Shown here: positions 26,320 through 36,825 of the stretch, piece by piece
How positions within the stretch are numbered: position 1 is the stretch's first letter
How the letters are laid out: every line of letters begins with the position of its first letter
NCBI RefSeq assembly: GCF_008000755.1
Contig: NZ_CP041690.1
Location: 124,001 to 188,000, forward strand
Source of the DNA: Youhaiella tibetensis
Lineage (GTDB): Bacteria; Pseudomonadota; Alphaproteobacteria; Rhizobiales; Devosiaceae
Length of the DNA: 64,000 nucleotides
Direction of reading: 5' to 3'
Translations under genes and position numbers: made by a program
The notes under the pieces: generated by a model
Seen by the model: only the letters and a program-made list of their open reading frames with translations
Databases searched by the model: none
Told to the model about the DNA's origin: nothing

Positions 26320-28035
26320 GTGAAAAAATCATACCCCATGATGGCCGCCGCCCTGGCCGGCCTGATCCTCATGCCGGCTCCGTCGGCTTTCGCAGCGCCG
26401 CAAACCCTCGAGGTGGTGGCACCCGTAAAGGCGTGCGGCGACCTCCTTTCGCTCGACCTCACGCAGGTTGCCGGCGCCGGCAGCGCGGTGGCGACCGCGG
26501 CGGAAACCACGTCCGACGGCATTGCGGTCTGCAACGTCGAGGGCACGCTTGCGCCTGCGATCGCCTTCCAGGTGATCCTGCCGCTCCGGACCTGGACGCA
26601 GCGCTATCTGCAGGTCGGCTGCGGAGGCCTTTGCGGCTCGATCACGCTGCGCTCGGGCGCCTCGGCCGGCTGTCCTGTCCTCAACGACGGCGGCTTCGTG
26701 ATGGCGGCCACCGACATGGGCCACGAGGGCAACGACCCGCAATGGGCGCTCGACCCGATCAAGCGGGCCGACTTTGCCTATCGGGCCCAGCACCTGACGG
26801 CGCAGGCGGCCAAGGCCCTCATCGCCGAATTCTACGGGCAGGCGGAAAAGTACGCCTATTTCAACGGCTGCTCGGATGGCGGCCGCGAGGCCTTGATGGA
26901 GGCGCAGCGCTATCCGGACGATTTCGACGGCATCATCGCCGGCGCGCCTGCCGCCCTCTTCCAGGTGCAGAACACCCTCTATCATGGCTGGCAGGCGCGC
27001 TCGAACACCGCAGCCGATGGTTCGGTGATCCTCACATCGGGCCGCCTGCCGCTGCTCTACGCGGCGGTGATGGCGGCATGCGACGGCACCGACGGGCTGG
27101 AGGACGGGCTCATTTCCCAGCCTGCCGCCTGCGCCTTCGATCCGGCCAGCATCCAGTGTCCTGCCGGCGCCAGCGACACTTCGGCCTGCCTGACGGCAGC
27201 GGAGGTCGACACGGTGCGCAAGCTCTATGCAGGACCGCAGGACCAGGCGAGCGGCGCCTATCTCACCGCCGGCCAACCGCTCCCGGGCTCCGAGCTCGAG
27301 TGGCAGGGCGTGTTCGTCGCCGACAATGCCGATCAGCCGCTATTCTCCAGGATCATCACCGACCCGGTGCTGAAATTCATCGCCTATGACAAGGCGAACC
27401 CGGAATTCGGCGTCGACGACCTGCAGTTCACCGCGGCGAGCCTGGATGCGGCGCGTGCCCGCCATCCGCTGTTCGACGCGACCAATCCCGACCTTTCCGC
27501 CTTTGCCGCAGGCGGCGGCAAGCTGATCCTCTGGCATGGTCTCTCCGACCAGCACATCGCCCCGGCCAACACGGTGAGCTACCACAAGGCCCTGATCGGC
27601 CAGTTGGGCGAAAAAGCCGTAGAGGGGTTCGAACGGCTCTACCTGCTGCCGGGCGTGGGCCATTGCGGCGGCGGGCGTGGCCCTGCCAATGTCGACATGC
27701 TGTCGGCCGTGCTCGACTGGGTCGAGAGCGGCGCGGCGCCGGACGGGTTGATGACGGCGACGACCGCCAAAACCTCTTCGTTCGGGCAGCCCGACCACCC
27801 GGCAGCCCAAGCCAGGCAGGGCGGGCCGGAACGCATGGCCATCGGCCCCCAGCCGCTGCCGGACATGACGCGCCCGGTCTACCCCTACCCCTATGTCGCC
27901 GCGTTCAGCGGCAGCGGGGAATGGACGGACGGCGCGAACTGGAAGAAAGGCGCGGCCTCCGAAATCGTCGCCACCCGCGCCTGGCCCGGCGAAAACCTCT
28001 TCACGCCCTACGAGCCCATGGTCGTCAACCAGTAG
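26320..28035 (+). CDS. Secreted tannase/feruloyl esterase family protein
   Basis: Alpha/beta hydrolase of the tannase family (PF07519), 571 residues from a GTG at 26320 with GGAGGAG 5 nt upstream. A longer upstream start has no such site. A signal peptide ends near AFAAP. The nucleophile is in FNGCSDGGREALMEA (GCSxGG). The other triad residues are the Asp of HGLSDQH and the His of GVGHCGGG, each beside the family's disulfide cysteines. It should act outside the cytoplasm on aromatic esters such as ferulate or gallate. It is a single gene with its own terminator. Confidence 0.9.
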   Translation: MKKSYPMMAAALAGLILMPAPSAFAAPQTLEVVAPVKACGDLLSLDLTQVAGAGSAVATAAETTSDGIAVCNVEGTLAPAIAFQVILPLRTWTQRYLQVGCGGLCGSITLRSGASAGCPVLNDGGFVMAATDMGHEGNDPQWALDPIKRADFAYRAQHLTAQAAKALIAEFYGQAEKYAYFNGCSDGGREALMEAQRYPDDFDGIIAGAPAALFQVQNTLYHGWQARSNTAADGSVILTSGRLPLLYAAVMAACDGTDGLEDGLISQPAACAFDPASIQCPAGASDTSACLTAAEVDTVRKLYAGPQDQASGAYLTAGQPLPGSELEWQGVFVADNADQPLFSRIITDPVLKFIAYDKANPEFGVDDLQFTAASLDAARARHPLFDATNPDLSAFAAGGGKLILWHGLSDQHIAPANTVSYHKALIGQLGEKAVEGFERLYLLPGVGHCGGGRGPANVDMLSAVLDWVESGAAPDGLMTATTAKTSSFGQPDHPAAQARQGGPERMAIGPQPLPDMTRPVYPYPYVAAFSGSGEWTDGANWKKGAASEIVATRAWPGENLFTPYEPMVVNQ

Positions 28036-28050
28036 ACCAACCCCAAAGAA

Positions 28051-28078
28051 AAGCCCCTGCACGCGAATGCGGGGGCTT
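28051..28078 (+). terminator. Terminator after the esterase gene
   Basis: An 11-bp stem (28051-28061 with 28068-28078, one G-U pair) with a CGCGAA loop, 15 bp after the stop codon. No long T-run follows, so efficiency is uncertain. Confidence 0.7.
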
Positions 28079-28189
28079 GCTCCGGAAGAGGATGCGACCG
28101 GTCTCTCGCTAGCCTTCGAGTGCCCCTCGAATTGGCTCGATACCGCGAACTGTGAAACGCGCGGCCCGGATACCGGGTAGGCCGTTCCG

Positions 28190-29905
28190 TCAGCTCCCCA
28201 GCAGCTCGATCAGCTTCTTGTTGTGCCCGTACACGTCGCCATACGACCGAATGGTGCCATCCTCGTCGACGCGGAGCGTGAAGTAGGCGAGGTGCACCGG
28301 GACGTGGGTTTCGAGGTTCACCCAGCGCTCGGAGGGGCCGTACATCGATTCGAGCTTGGCGGCGTCGAGATGGCTCGGTTCGTGGGCGAGCAGGGCGTCG
28401 GCGAAGTCCATCGGGTTCTGCACGCGTACGCAGCCGTGGCTATAGGCGCGGAACGAGCGGCCGAAGAGGGACTTGGAGGGGGTGTCGTGGAGGTAGACGT
28501 CGTGTGAGTTGGGGAACAGGAACTTGACGTTCCCCAGCGCGTTGCCGGCGCCCGGGCGCTGGCGGACCCGGAAATTGCTGATGGAGGTCGTCGACCAGTC
28601 CACGGCGGCGGCGTTGACTACCTTGCCGCCGTAGAGCAGCTCCATGTTCTGCCCGTCCAGATACCCGGGATTGCGCATCAGCGCCGGCCGGATTTCGTTG
28701 CTGGCGATGGAAGGCGGTACGTTCCAGTAGGGATTGACCACGATGTGGCGGATATTGTCCGAGAAGATCGGGGTCTGCGTCGTCGCCTTGCCGACAACGA
28801 CGCGCGTCGTATAGGTCACCTCGTCGCCCTGCATCACGGCCAGGCGGAACTCGGGGATGTTGACGAAGACATTGAACTTGCCCAGGTCCTCGGGCATCCA
28901 GCGCCAACGCTCCATGTTGGCGATGATGTCTTCCTTGCTGGTGGCCGATCCGCCGTTGAGGGCCGCGATCGTCGCCGGGCCGGCAATGCCGTCGGCCAGC
29001 AGGCCCAGGCTGTCCTGGAAATTGGTGACGGCTTCGGCCACGGCCTTGTCGTAGATGGCCGGGTTGCCGTCCTCGGCCGCCGGCACTTCGAGGCGCTGCC
29101 GCAGCAACGGTACGCGTTCGTCGACCATGCCTACGCGCAGCGTGGCGCCATCGGGGATCTTGACCTGTTCCTGCGCCGCGCCGCCGTCATAGAACTTGGC
29201 CAGGGCCGCCTTGAGGGCGACGAATTCGCGGTGCTTGGGGTCGAGTTCGGCCAGGATCTTGGCCGGATCGTCGCTCGCCGCCAGGCGCGGCAGCAGGTCG
29301 GGCTGGTCGAGCAGGCGCGGCTTGATGTCGATATTGGCCGAGACCTGGCGCGGGTCGACCCGACCGCCGTAAAGGTTCTGGGCGTAGCGCATGACAGCGC
29401 CGGAAAATTCCGTCTCGAGCGCCGCCAGCTTGGCCGGGTCGCCCTGGGCGCTGGTCACGTCGAGCGCATCGGTCAGGTAGTCGGAGGGCCGCAGTCCCTC
29501 GTATTCGGCCTGCCTGAAGATGGCGATGAGTTTGTCGGCAACCGGCGAGAACGCCACCTTGCCGCTGGCATCCTGGCTGAGCCAGAGCGGCTCGAAAGCC
29601 CGTTCCCCGTAGAAGAAATAGAGCTTTTGCGCCTGGTTGTAGGCGGCATCGTCCCGAGCGCCGTAATAGGCCGAGGACAGGCCCGCCTTGATGGTCCGGG
29701 CGAGGTCGGTCTGTGGCGGAGCGATGACGACGCGCACGGCCTCGGTGCCGTCCACCGTCACGGTTTCCTGCCCGAGGGCAGGGGAAGCCAGCGCCAGCGC
29801 GAGCAGGGCACACGCCATCATGCTTCTCATGGGGAACCGTTCGGCAATCATCTCTCTGGCAACCCTTTCGGCGGCGGTGCGCGGTGGAGGAGAATCGCGC
29901 TTCAC
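28190..29905 (-). CDS. L,D-transpeptidase, YcbB/LdtD type
   Basis: Forms 3-3 crosslinks in peptidoglycan in the periplasm. Of up to 571 residues, the region around 270-330 is a peptidoglycan-binding domain (AVTNFQDSLGLLADGIAG). The YkuD catalytic domain carries SHGCVRVQNP with the nucleophilic Cys, plus YWNVPPSIASNEI. The start is uncertain. The open GTG at 29905 has no good ribosome-binding site, and an ATG at 29851 or 29827 would place the signal peptide (MRSMMACALLALALASPALG) nearer the N-terminus. The domain order matches LdtD. Confidence 0.92.
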   Translation of the reverse strand: MKRDSPPPRTAAERVAREMIAERFPMRSMMACALLALALASPALGQETVTVDGTEAVRVVIAPPQTDLARTIKAGLSSAYYGARDDAAYNQAQKLYFFYGERAFEPLWLSQDASGKVAFSPVADKLIAIFRQAEYEGLRPSDYLTDALDVTSAQGDPAKLAALETEFSGAVMRYAQNLYGGRVDPRQVSANIDIKPRLLDQPDLLPRLAASDDPAKILAELDPKHREFVALKAALAKFYDGGAAQEQVKIPDGATLRVGMVDERVPLLRQRLEVPAAEDGNPAIYDKAVAEAVTNFQDSLGLLADGIAGPATIAALNGGSATSKEDIIANMERWRWMPEDLGKFNVFVNIPEFRLAVMQGDEVTYTTRVVVGKATTQTPIFSDNIRHIVVNPYWNVPPSIASNEIRPALMRNPGYLDGQNMELLYGGKVVNAAAVDWSTTSISNFRVRQRPGAGNALGNVKFLFPNSHDVYLHDTPSKSLFGRSFRAYSHGCVRVQNPMDFADALLAHEPSHLDAAKLESMYGPSERWVNLETHVPVHLAYFTLRVDEDGTIRSYGDVYGHNKKLIELLGS

Positions 29906-30102
29906 GCCCCATCAATATTGGCAGTCATTACTCCGGAAACCTTAACAGTCGCAATTCCTCCACACTTTGTGATCGGGACATGTGACTGCCCTGCAACGCC
30001 CTGTCGCCGGGCATTTCACGGCGATCGCGCGTCTCGGGGCCGGCAGAAGGCCGGGCGCGCGATTAACCATCTGAAACTGAACGAGAGTTGCTGGCGCACA
30101 AG

Positions 30103-30125
30103 CAAAGGGGCGCCAGTGGCGCCCC
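30103..30125 (-). terminator. Terminator of the Entner-Doudoroff operon
   Basis: A perfect 8-bp stem (30107-30114 with 30118-30125, GGGGCGCC arm) with an AGT loop. On the minus strand it is followed by TTTGCTTG. It lies 10 bp after the edd stop. Confidence 0.75.
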
Positions 30126-30135
30126 GCTCGAACCC

Positions 30136-31956
<1,821 letters not shown>

Positions 31957-31986
31957 CTTAACTCCTTGCCGCGAGCCCCCTTCGGG

Positions 31987-32682
31987 TCACGGACACCAGT
32001 AAATATTCAGCGGCTTGTCGGTCTGGCGCAGGATCGAACGGATGGGCATGTCCTCTACGGGACCTTCTCCCATGGCCTTGTCCAGCACTTCGACCTTCCC
32101 CTCCCCCTCGATGTGCAAGTATAGACTTCTGGTCTCCAGCAGGCGCTTGCGACTCAAGGTCACGCGGGCCTCACCCGCTCCGGGCGCGTGCATGGCCACG
32201 ATGGGGCCATCACCCTCCAGCGCCTCGGCGAGATTGTCTCCTCCCGGAAAGAACGAAGCCGTGTGGCCGTCATTGCCCATGCCCAGGACCACCGCGTCGA
32301 ACGGGGTGGGAACGCCGGCCAGGGCGGCATCGGCCTTGGCGATGCCGGTGGCGTCAGGCTCCTCGCCACCCTGGTAGAGCGGCACGAAATGCGCCGAAGC
32401 CGCCGGCCCCTGCAGCATCTTCTCATTGACCAGCATGCCGTTCGAGCGGTCGGACGTATCGGGAACCCAGCGCTCGTCGACCAGGGTCACCGTGACCTTT
32501 TCCCACTCGACATCCTTGCGCTTGCCGAGGGCTGCGAAGAACTTTCCCGGTGTCGAGCCGCCCGACACCGCCAGCGAAGCGACACCGCGTTCGGCGATGC
32601 CGGCCTTGAGGTCGTTGGCCACGGCCTCGGCCAGGGCCTTGGCGAGTTCGGTCTTGCCCGGAAAGTCGAAGCGTTCAGGCAT
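31987..32682 (-). CDS. pgl: 6-phosphogluconolactonase
   Basis: Hydrolyses 6-phosphogluconolactone, the product of Zwf. The ATG at 32682 gives 231 residues, the usual DevB length, and overlaps the zwf stop by 8 bp. Upstream in-frame codons would run far into zwf. Signatures are LAVSGGSTPGKFFAALG, VTLVDERWVPDTSDRSNG and LGMGNDGHTASFFPG. Confidence 0.96.
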   Translation of the reverse strand: MPERFDFPGKTELAKALAEAVANDLKAGIAERGVASLAVSGGSTPGKFFAALGKRKDVEWEKVTVTLVDERWVPDTSDRSNGMLVNEKMLQGPAASAHFVPLYQGGEEPDATGIAKADAALAGVPTPFDAVVLGMGNDGHTASFFPGGDNLAEALEGDGPIVAMHAPGAGEARVTLSRKRLLETRSLYLHIEGEGKVEVLDKAMGEGPVEDMPIRSILRQTDKPLNIYWCP

Positions 32683-34159
32683 CGTCGTCCTCGTGCCACG
32701 TGCGCCCGTCGCGCTCGATGAGCGCGATCGAACCGGTCGGGCCCCAGGTGCCGGCGGTATAGGGCTGGGGAGCATCGCGCGATGCGTCCCAGGCCTCGCG
32801 GATCGGATCGACCCATTTCCAGGCCGCTTCCAGCTCGTCACGGCGCATGAACAGCGTCTGGCTGCCGCGAACGACGTCGAGCAGCAGGCGCTCGTAGGCT
32901 TCCGGGGTCCGTTCGGCGAACGTTTGGGCGAAGGAAAGGTTCAACGGCACTTCGCGCAGGCGCATGCCGCCAGGGCCCGGATCCTTGATCATCAGGAAGA
33001 GCTTGACGCCCTCGTCGGGCTGGAGGCGGATGACCAGCTTGTTGGCCTTGGGCGCGCCCTCGGCATGCTCGAAGATCGAATGCGGGATGTCGCGGAACTG
33101 GATGACGATTTCCGAAACGCGATTGGCCATGCGCTTGCCGGTGCGCAGGTAGAAGGGCACGCCGGCCCAGCGCCAGTTCTCGATCTCGGCCTTGAGCGCC
33201 ACGAAGGTCTCGGTGCGCGAGCCCTTCTTGTCGGCCGGCAACTCGTCCTGGTAGCCCTTGACCGAGGTGGTCTCGGAGGTGACGCCGCGATACTGGCCGC
33301 GCACCGTGTACTTGGCGACATCGGCGCCCTTGATGGGCTTGAGCGAGCGCAGCACCTTGAGCTTTTCGTCGCGCAGGGCATTGGCCTCGTCCGAGGCGGG
33401 CGGTTCCATGGCCACCAGGCACACCAGCTGCATGATGTGGTTCTGGATCATGTCGCGCAGCGCGCCGCTTTCGTCGTAATAGCCGCGCGTGCCGGCCCCG
33501 ACGCTTTCCGAAACAGTGATCTGCACGTGGTCGATATTGGCCGAGTTCCAGATCGGCTCGAACAGCTTGTTGGCGAAGCGCAGCGCCAAAAGGTTCTGCA
33601 CCGTCTCTTTGCCGAGATAGTGGTCGATGCGGTAGACTTGGTCTTCCTTGAAGATCGAGGCCACTTCGTTGTTGATGGCTTCCGAGGATTCCAGGTCGTG
33701 GCCGAGGGGCTTTTCCAGCACCACGCGCGCGTCGCGGCGGTAATAGCCCTTCTTGGAGAGATACTCGCAGATCGGCCCGAACAGGTTCGGGGCCACGGCC
33801 AGGTAGAAGGCGCGCACGATCTTGGGATCATCGCGCAGCTTTTCGGCCAGGTCCGTCCAGTTCTCGGGATTGGTCACGTCGTTCGAGACATAGGAGAGGA
33901 TCGACACGAACCGGTCGATGGTCTTCTTGTCCTGGTATTCCGGCTCGACGAACTCGGTGATGGAATCGCGGGCCACCTTCTGGAATTCGGCGTCCGTCCA
34001 GACCGTGCGCGACACCCCGATGATGCGCGACTTCTCGTCGAACTGGCCATCCTTGAACCGGTAGTAGAGCGCCGGGATCAGCTTGCGCTTGGCGAGATCG
34101 CCGGTTGCGCCGAACACGACATAGTCGAAAGGATGGACCGGAATAATGCGTCTGGACAC
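32675..34159 (-). CDS. zwf: Glucose-6-phosphate dehydrogenase
   Basis: Oxidises glucose 6-phosphate with NADP, feeding the Entner-Doudoroff and pentose phosphate routes. The 494 residues are typical. The coenzyme site is FGATGDLAKRKLIPALY near the N-terminus, and the active site is RIDHYLGKETVQNLLALRFA with the catalytic His in DHYLGKE. LEKPLGHDLES contains a substrate-binding lysine. It overlaps pgl downstream and lies 27 bp after the sugar kinase gene. Confidence 0.98.
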   Translation of the reverse strand: MSRRIIPVHPFDYVVFGATGDLAKRKLIPALYYRFKDGQFDEKSRIIGVSRTVWTDAEFQKVARDSITEFVEPEYQDKKTIDRFVSILSYVSNDVTNPENWTDLAEKLRDDPKIVRAFYLAVAPNLFGPICEYLSKKGYYRRDARVVLEKPLGHDLESSEAINNEVASIFKEDQVYRIDHYLGKETVQNLLALRFANKLFEPIWNSANIDHVQITVSESVGAGTRGYYDESGALRDMIQNHIMQLVCLVAMEPPASDEANALRDEKLKVLRSLKPIKGADVAKYTVRGQYRGVTSETTSVKGYQDELPADKKGSRTETFVALKAEIENWRWAGVPFYLRTGKRMANRVSEIVIQFRDIPHSIFEHAEGAPKANKLVIRLQPDEGVKLFLMIKDPGPGGMRLREVPLNLSFAQTFAERTPEAYERLLLDVVRGSQTLFMRRDELEAAWKWVDPIREAWDASRDAPQPYTAGTWGPTGSIALIERDGRTWHEDDDA

Positions 34160-34186
34160 GGGAGAGGCGCTCCTTACGGAAGGAAA

Positions 34187-35062
34187 TCAGGCATTGGCGA
34201 AGTGCTGGTGGGCCAGCAGCACCGCCCCGTGCAGGGGCTCGGAGCGCGGGTCCACGATGAAGCTGCCATAGCGTTCGACGAAGAGCGGATTGAGGCGCCG
34301 GCCGAAGCCGCCCACCACCGCCATCTTCTCCACGCCCCGGCGCTTGAACCAGCTCACATAGGCGTCGACATAGCTCAACTGCAGGTCCATGAGCTTGCGG
34401 GCGATCGGGTCGCCCTTCTCATAGTATTCGATAAAGAGCGGCATGAGCGAACCGAAATCGGCGGGCTCGGCCTTGAACGACCAGTCCATGAGCGTATCGA
34501 GGTCGCCGCCCAGCCTCTCGAGAACCGCCTGGGTCAGCGGGGTGGGGTCGAAGAACCCGTCATGAGCCTCGACCGTGATGCGGGCCAGTTCGCGGCCGAG
34601 GATCGCACCCGACATCTGGTCGCCGACCGGGAAACCCCAGCCGCCCACCTGATGGCGCTCCTCGCCCACCAGCGCCAGGCCGGCCGAACCGGTTCCCACG
34701 ATGATCACCGCCCCGTCCTCGCCCTCATGGGCGCCGGCACGCGCGATGTCGATGTCGTCATAGACCTTGACCCTGGCGAAGGGCCAGTCGCGGGCTTCGA
34801 ACTCGTCGCGGGCCGAGATCAGGCGGGCGCCCGCCATGCCGAAGCAGGCATAGGTATTGGCCGTTTCGGCATAGTCGATGCCGGCCTTCTCGAAAACCTG
34901 CCGCGTTCCGTCCATGATCGAACGGTAGGCCGGATCCCCGTCTTCCAGTTGCAGGTTGGACCGGCCGTTCGTGGCCTCGGCAAGGGTCTTCAGATTCTCG
35001 TCGGCGAGGCGAACACGGCAATTGGTGCCGCCACCGTCCACACCAAGATACAGCTTTGGCAC
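34187..35062 (-). CDS. BadF/BcrA-type sugar kinase (NAGK-like)
   Basis: ASKHA-fold kinase of 291 residues, starting at GTG 35062 with GGAG 8 nt upstream. Signatures are YLGVDGGGTNCRVRLADE (phosphate loop), CFGMAGARL, VIIVGTGSAGLALVGEE and GGWGFPVGDQMSGAILGREL. The family includes eukaryote-type N-acetylglucosamine kinase and bacterial glucosamine or glucose kinases. As first gene of the zwf-pgl-edd operon it most plausibly feeds hexose phosphate into that pathway. Glucose, glucosamine and GlcNAc all remain possible substrates. Confidence 0.85.
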   Translation of the reverse strand: MPKLYLGVDGGGTNCRVRLADENLKTLAEATNGRSNLQLEDGDPAYRSIMDGTRQVFEKAGIDYAETANTYACFGMAGARLISARDEFEARDWPFARVKVYDDIDIARAGAHEGEDGAVIIVGTGSAGLALVGEERHQVGGWGFPVGDQMSGAILGRELARITVEAHDGFFDPTPLTQAVLERLGGDLDTLMDWSFKAEPADFGSLMPLFIEYYEKGDPIARKLMDLQLSYVDAYVSWFKRRGVEKMAVVGGFGRRLNPLFVERYGSFIVDPRSEPLHGAVLLAHQHFANA

Positions 35063-35074
35063 GCGGGCTTCTCC

Positions 35075-35097
35075 ATAACGTCTTTGCAGGACGTAAT
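35075..35097. promoter_or_regulatory. Inverted repeat upstream of the Entner-Doudoroff operon
   Basis: ATAACGTC and GACGTAAT are inverted arms (7 of 8 pairs) separated by 7 bp. The site lies 12 bp upstream of the kinase start codon, in the 215-bp region shared with cobU. Its position fits a repressor operator. No regulator is encoded next to it. Confidence 0.35.
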
Positions 35098-35277
35098 GTA
35101 CTGATTTGGCGCGGACCATAATGCGAAAGATGATAAGACGAAAGTAGAATAAGCAATCGATTTCGGCCGATGCGCCGCGCGGCGGCGGCAGGAGCCCGAA
35201 GGCATTTTCTGGCAACCATGCCCGCGCCCACCCTGTTATGAGGCGATGTGGCACCTGAATCGGCGGCGGAGGTTTTG

Positions 35278-35841
35278 ATGGGCGGTCATGTGTTGGTTTT
35301 GGGGGGCGCGCGCTCGGGCAAGACTGGTTTTGCCGAGCGCCTCTCCATGCACCTGGGCGACCGGCCGGCCTATCTCGCCACGGCCGAGGCGCTCGACAAC
35401 GAGATGCGCGAGCGCGTCGCCACCCACCAGCGCTCGCGCGGCGCCCGCTTCGCCACCATCGAAGAGCCGATCGAGGTCCCCACGGCCCTCATCAAGGCGA
35501 GCAAGGATCACGACGTGATCCTGGTCGATTGCCTCACGCTCTGGATCACCAATCTCCTCGGCTCTGGCGACGACGTGGCGGCGGCCATGGAGGAACTCGC
35601 GTCCACCCTCACCCAGCTCAAGCGCTCGCGGGTGGTGCTGGTTTCCAACGAGGTGGGCCTCGGCATCGTGCCGGACAACGCGCTGGCGCGCACCTTCCGC
35701 GATCTGGCGGGAGCGGCGCACCAGCGCCTCGCCGAAATCTGCGGTCATGTCTATTTCGTGGCGGCAGGATTGCCGCTCACCATGAAGGGCCTGGCCCCGG
35801 ACCTTCTGATCGAGACCGCCCAGGTGGAAGGCGAAGCCTGA
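35278..35841 (+). CDS. cobU: Adenosylcobinamide kinase / phosphate guanylyltransferase
   Basis: Late step in nucleotide loop assembly of cobalamin: phosphorylation and GMP transfer to adenosylcobinamide. The product has 187 residues from ATG 35278, preceded by GGAGG. A GTG at 35248 is less likely. Signatures are VLGGARSGKTGFAE (P-loop), LVDCLTLWITNLLG and VSNEVGLGIVPDNALAR. Also called CobP. It is a single gene facing cobD. Confidence 0.97.
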   Translation: MGGHVLVLGGARSGKTGFAERLSMHLGDRPAYLATAEALDNEMRERVATHQRSRGARFATIEEPIEVPTALIKASKDHDVILVDCLTLWITNLLGSGDDVAAAMEELASTLTQLKRSRVVLVSNEVGLGIVPDNALARTFRDLAGAAHQRLAEICGHVYFVAAGLPLTMKGLAPDLLIETAQVEGEA

Positions 35842-35856
35842 ACGCTTTCTGGAGAG

Positions 35857-36825
35857 CTAAAAGCCGCCCGACCACCGCAGGAGAGCGACGAGGACCGTCA
35901 CCACCAGTGTGACGTTGAGCATCGCCCGGTAAAGGCCGAGCGCGCGATCGATGTCGCTGCCGCGCAAATCCCGCCGGCCTTCGCCCATCGTCGGCAACTC
36001 GATGGTCTCCCCGTCATAGTCGCGCGGTCCGCCCAAGGCGAAGCCCAGGGCCCCAGCCATCGCCGCCTCGGGCCAGCCGGCATTGGGCGACTTGTGGCCC
36101 CGCGCGTCCCGACGCGCCGCCTTCCAGGCCGAACTCGGGCTGGCGCCCGGCACCAGGAAGCAGGCGGCGGTCAACAGCATCGCGGTCAGCCGGGCCGGGA
36201 TCCAGTTGACGAGGTCATCGAGCTTGGCGCTGGCCCAGCCGAAGTCGCGATAGCGGTCGTCCAGATGCCCGATCATGGAATCGGCGGTATTGATGGCCTT
36301 GTAGACCGCGATGCCGGGCAGGCCGAAGATCACCAGCCAGAAGAGCGGCGCGATGACGCCGTCCGAGGCGTTCTCGGCCAGGCTCTCGATCGCCGCGCGC
36401 GACACGCCCGCTTCATCGAGGTTGCTGGTATCGCGCCCCACGATGTGGCTCACCGCTTCTCGCCCGTCGGCCAGCGAGATCCCGAGGGCCCGTGACACCG
36501 AGCGCACCATGTCGCCCAGTTGTTTCTGCGCCAGGAAAGGAATGGCCAGCAGCGTCTCGATGACCCAGCCATGCTCGATGAGCGCGAGCACCCGCACGAC
36601 GACGAGGCTGGCGACCAGCGTGACGCCAACCAGCACGGCGAGCGCCACCATGCCGGCCTGCTGCCGCTCCGTGTCGGCGCGCTCGGGCTTGTTGAGCCGC
36701 ACTTCGAGGTAATCGATCAGGCGGCCATACCACATCACGGGATGGCCGATCGCATCGAGCAACAGCCGGGGGTAGCCGACGAACCGTTCGAGCAGGAAGG
36801 CGAGGGGAGCGAGAAAAGCGTGCAT
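35857..36825 (-). CDS. cobD: Cobalamin biosynthesis protein CobD (CbiB type)
   Basis: Inner-membrane enzyme that attaches the aminopropanol linker (or its phosphate) to adenosylcobyrate. The 322 residues have four to five hydrophobic segments. Typical segments are GYPRLLLDAIGHPVMWYG, VSHIVGRDTSNLDEAGVSRA, ENASDGVIAPLFW and HKSPNAGWPEAAMAGAL. It is last in the cobA-B-Q-D operon and overlaps the cobQ stop by 1 bp. Confidence 0.96.
   Translation of the reverse strand: MHAFLAPLAFLLERFVGYPRLLLDAIGHPVMWYGRLIDYLEVRLNKPERADTERQQAGMVALAVLVGVTLVASLVVVRVLALIEHGWVIETLLAIPFLAQKQLGDMVRSVSRALGISLADGREAVSHIVGRDTSNLDEAGVSRAAIESLAENASDGVIAPLFWLVIFGLPGIAVYKAINTADSMIGHLDDRYRDFGWASAKLDDLVNWIPARLTAMLLTAACFLVPGASPSSAWKAARRDARGHKSPNAGWPEAAMAGALGFALGGPRDYDGETIELPTMGEGRRDLRGSDIDRALGLYRAMLNVTLVVTVLVALLRWSGGF

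Noticed and set aside
32426-35104. Frame of 892 codons antisense to zwf and the sugar kinase
   Set aside because: Zwf and the kinase on the other strand have complete family motifs. The frame is a shadow.
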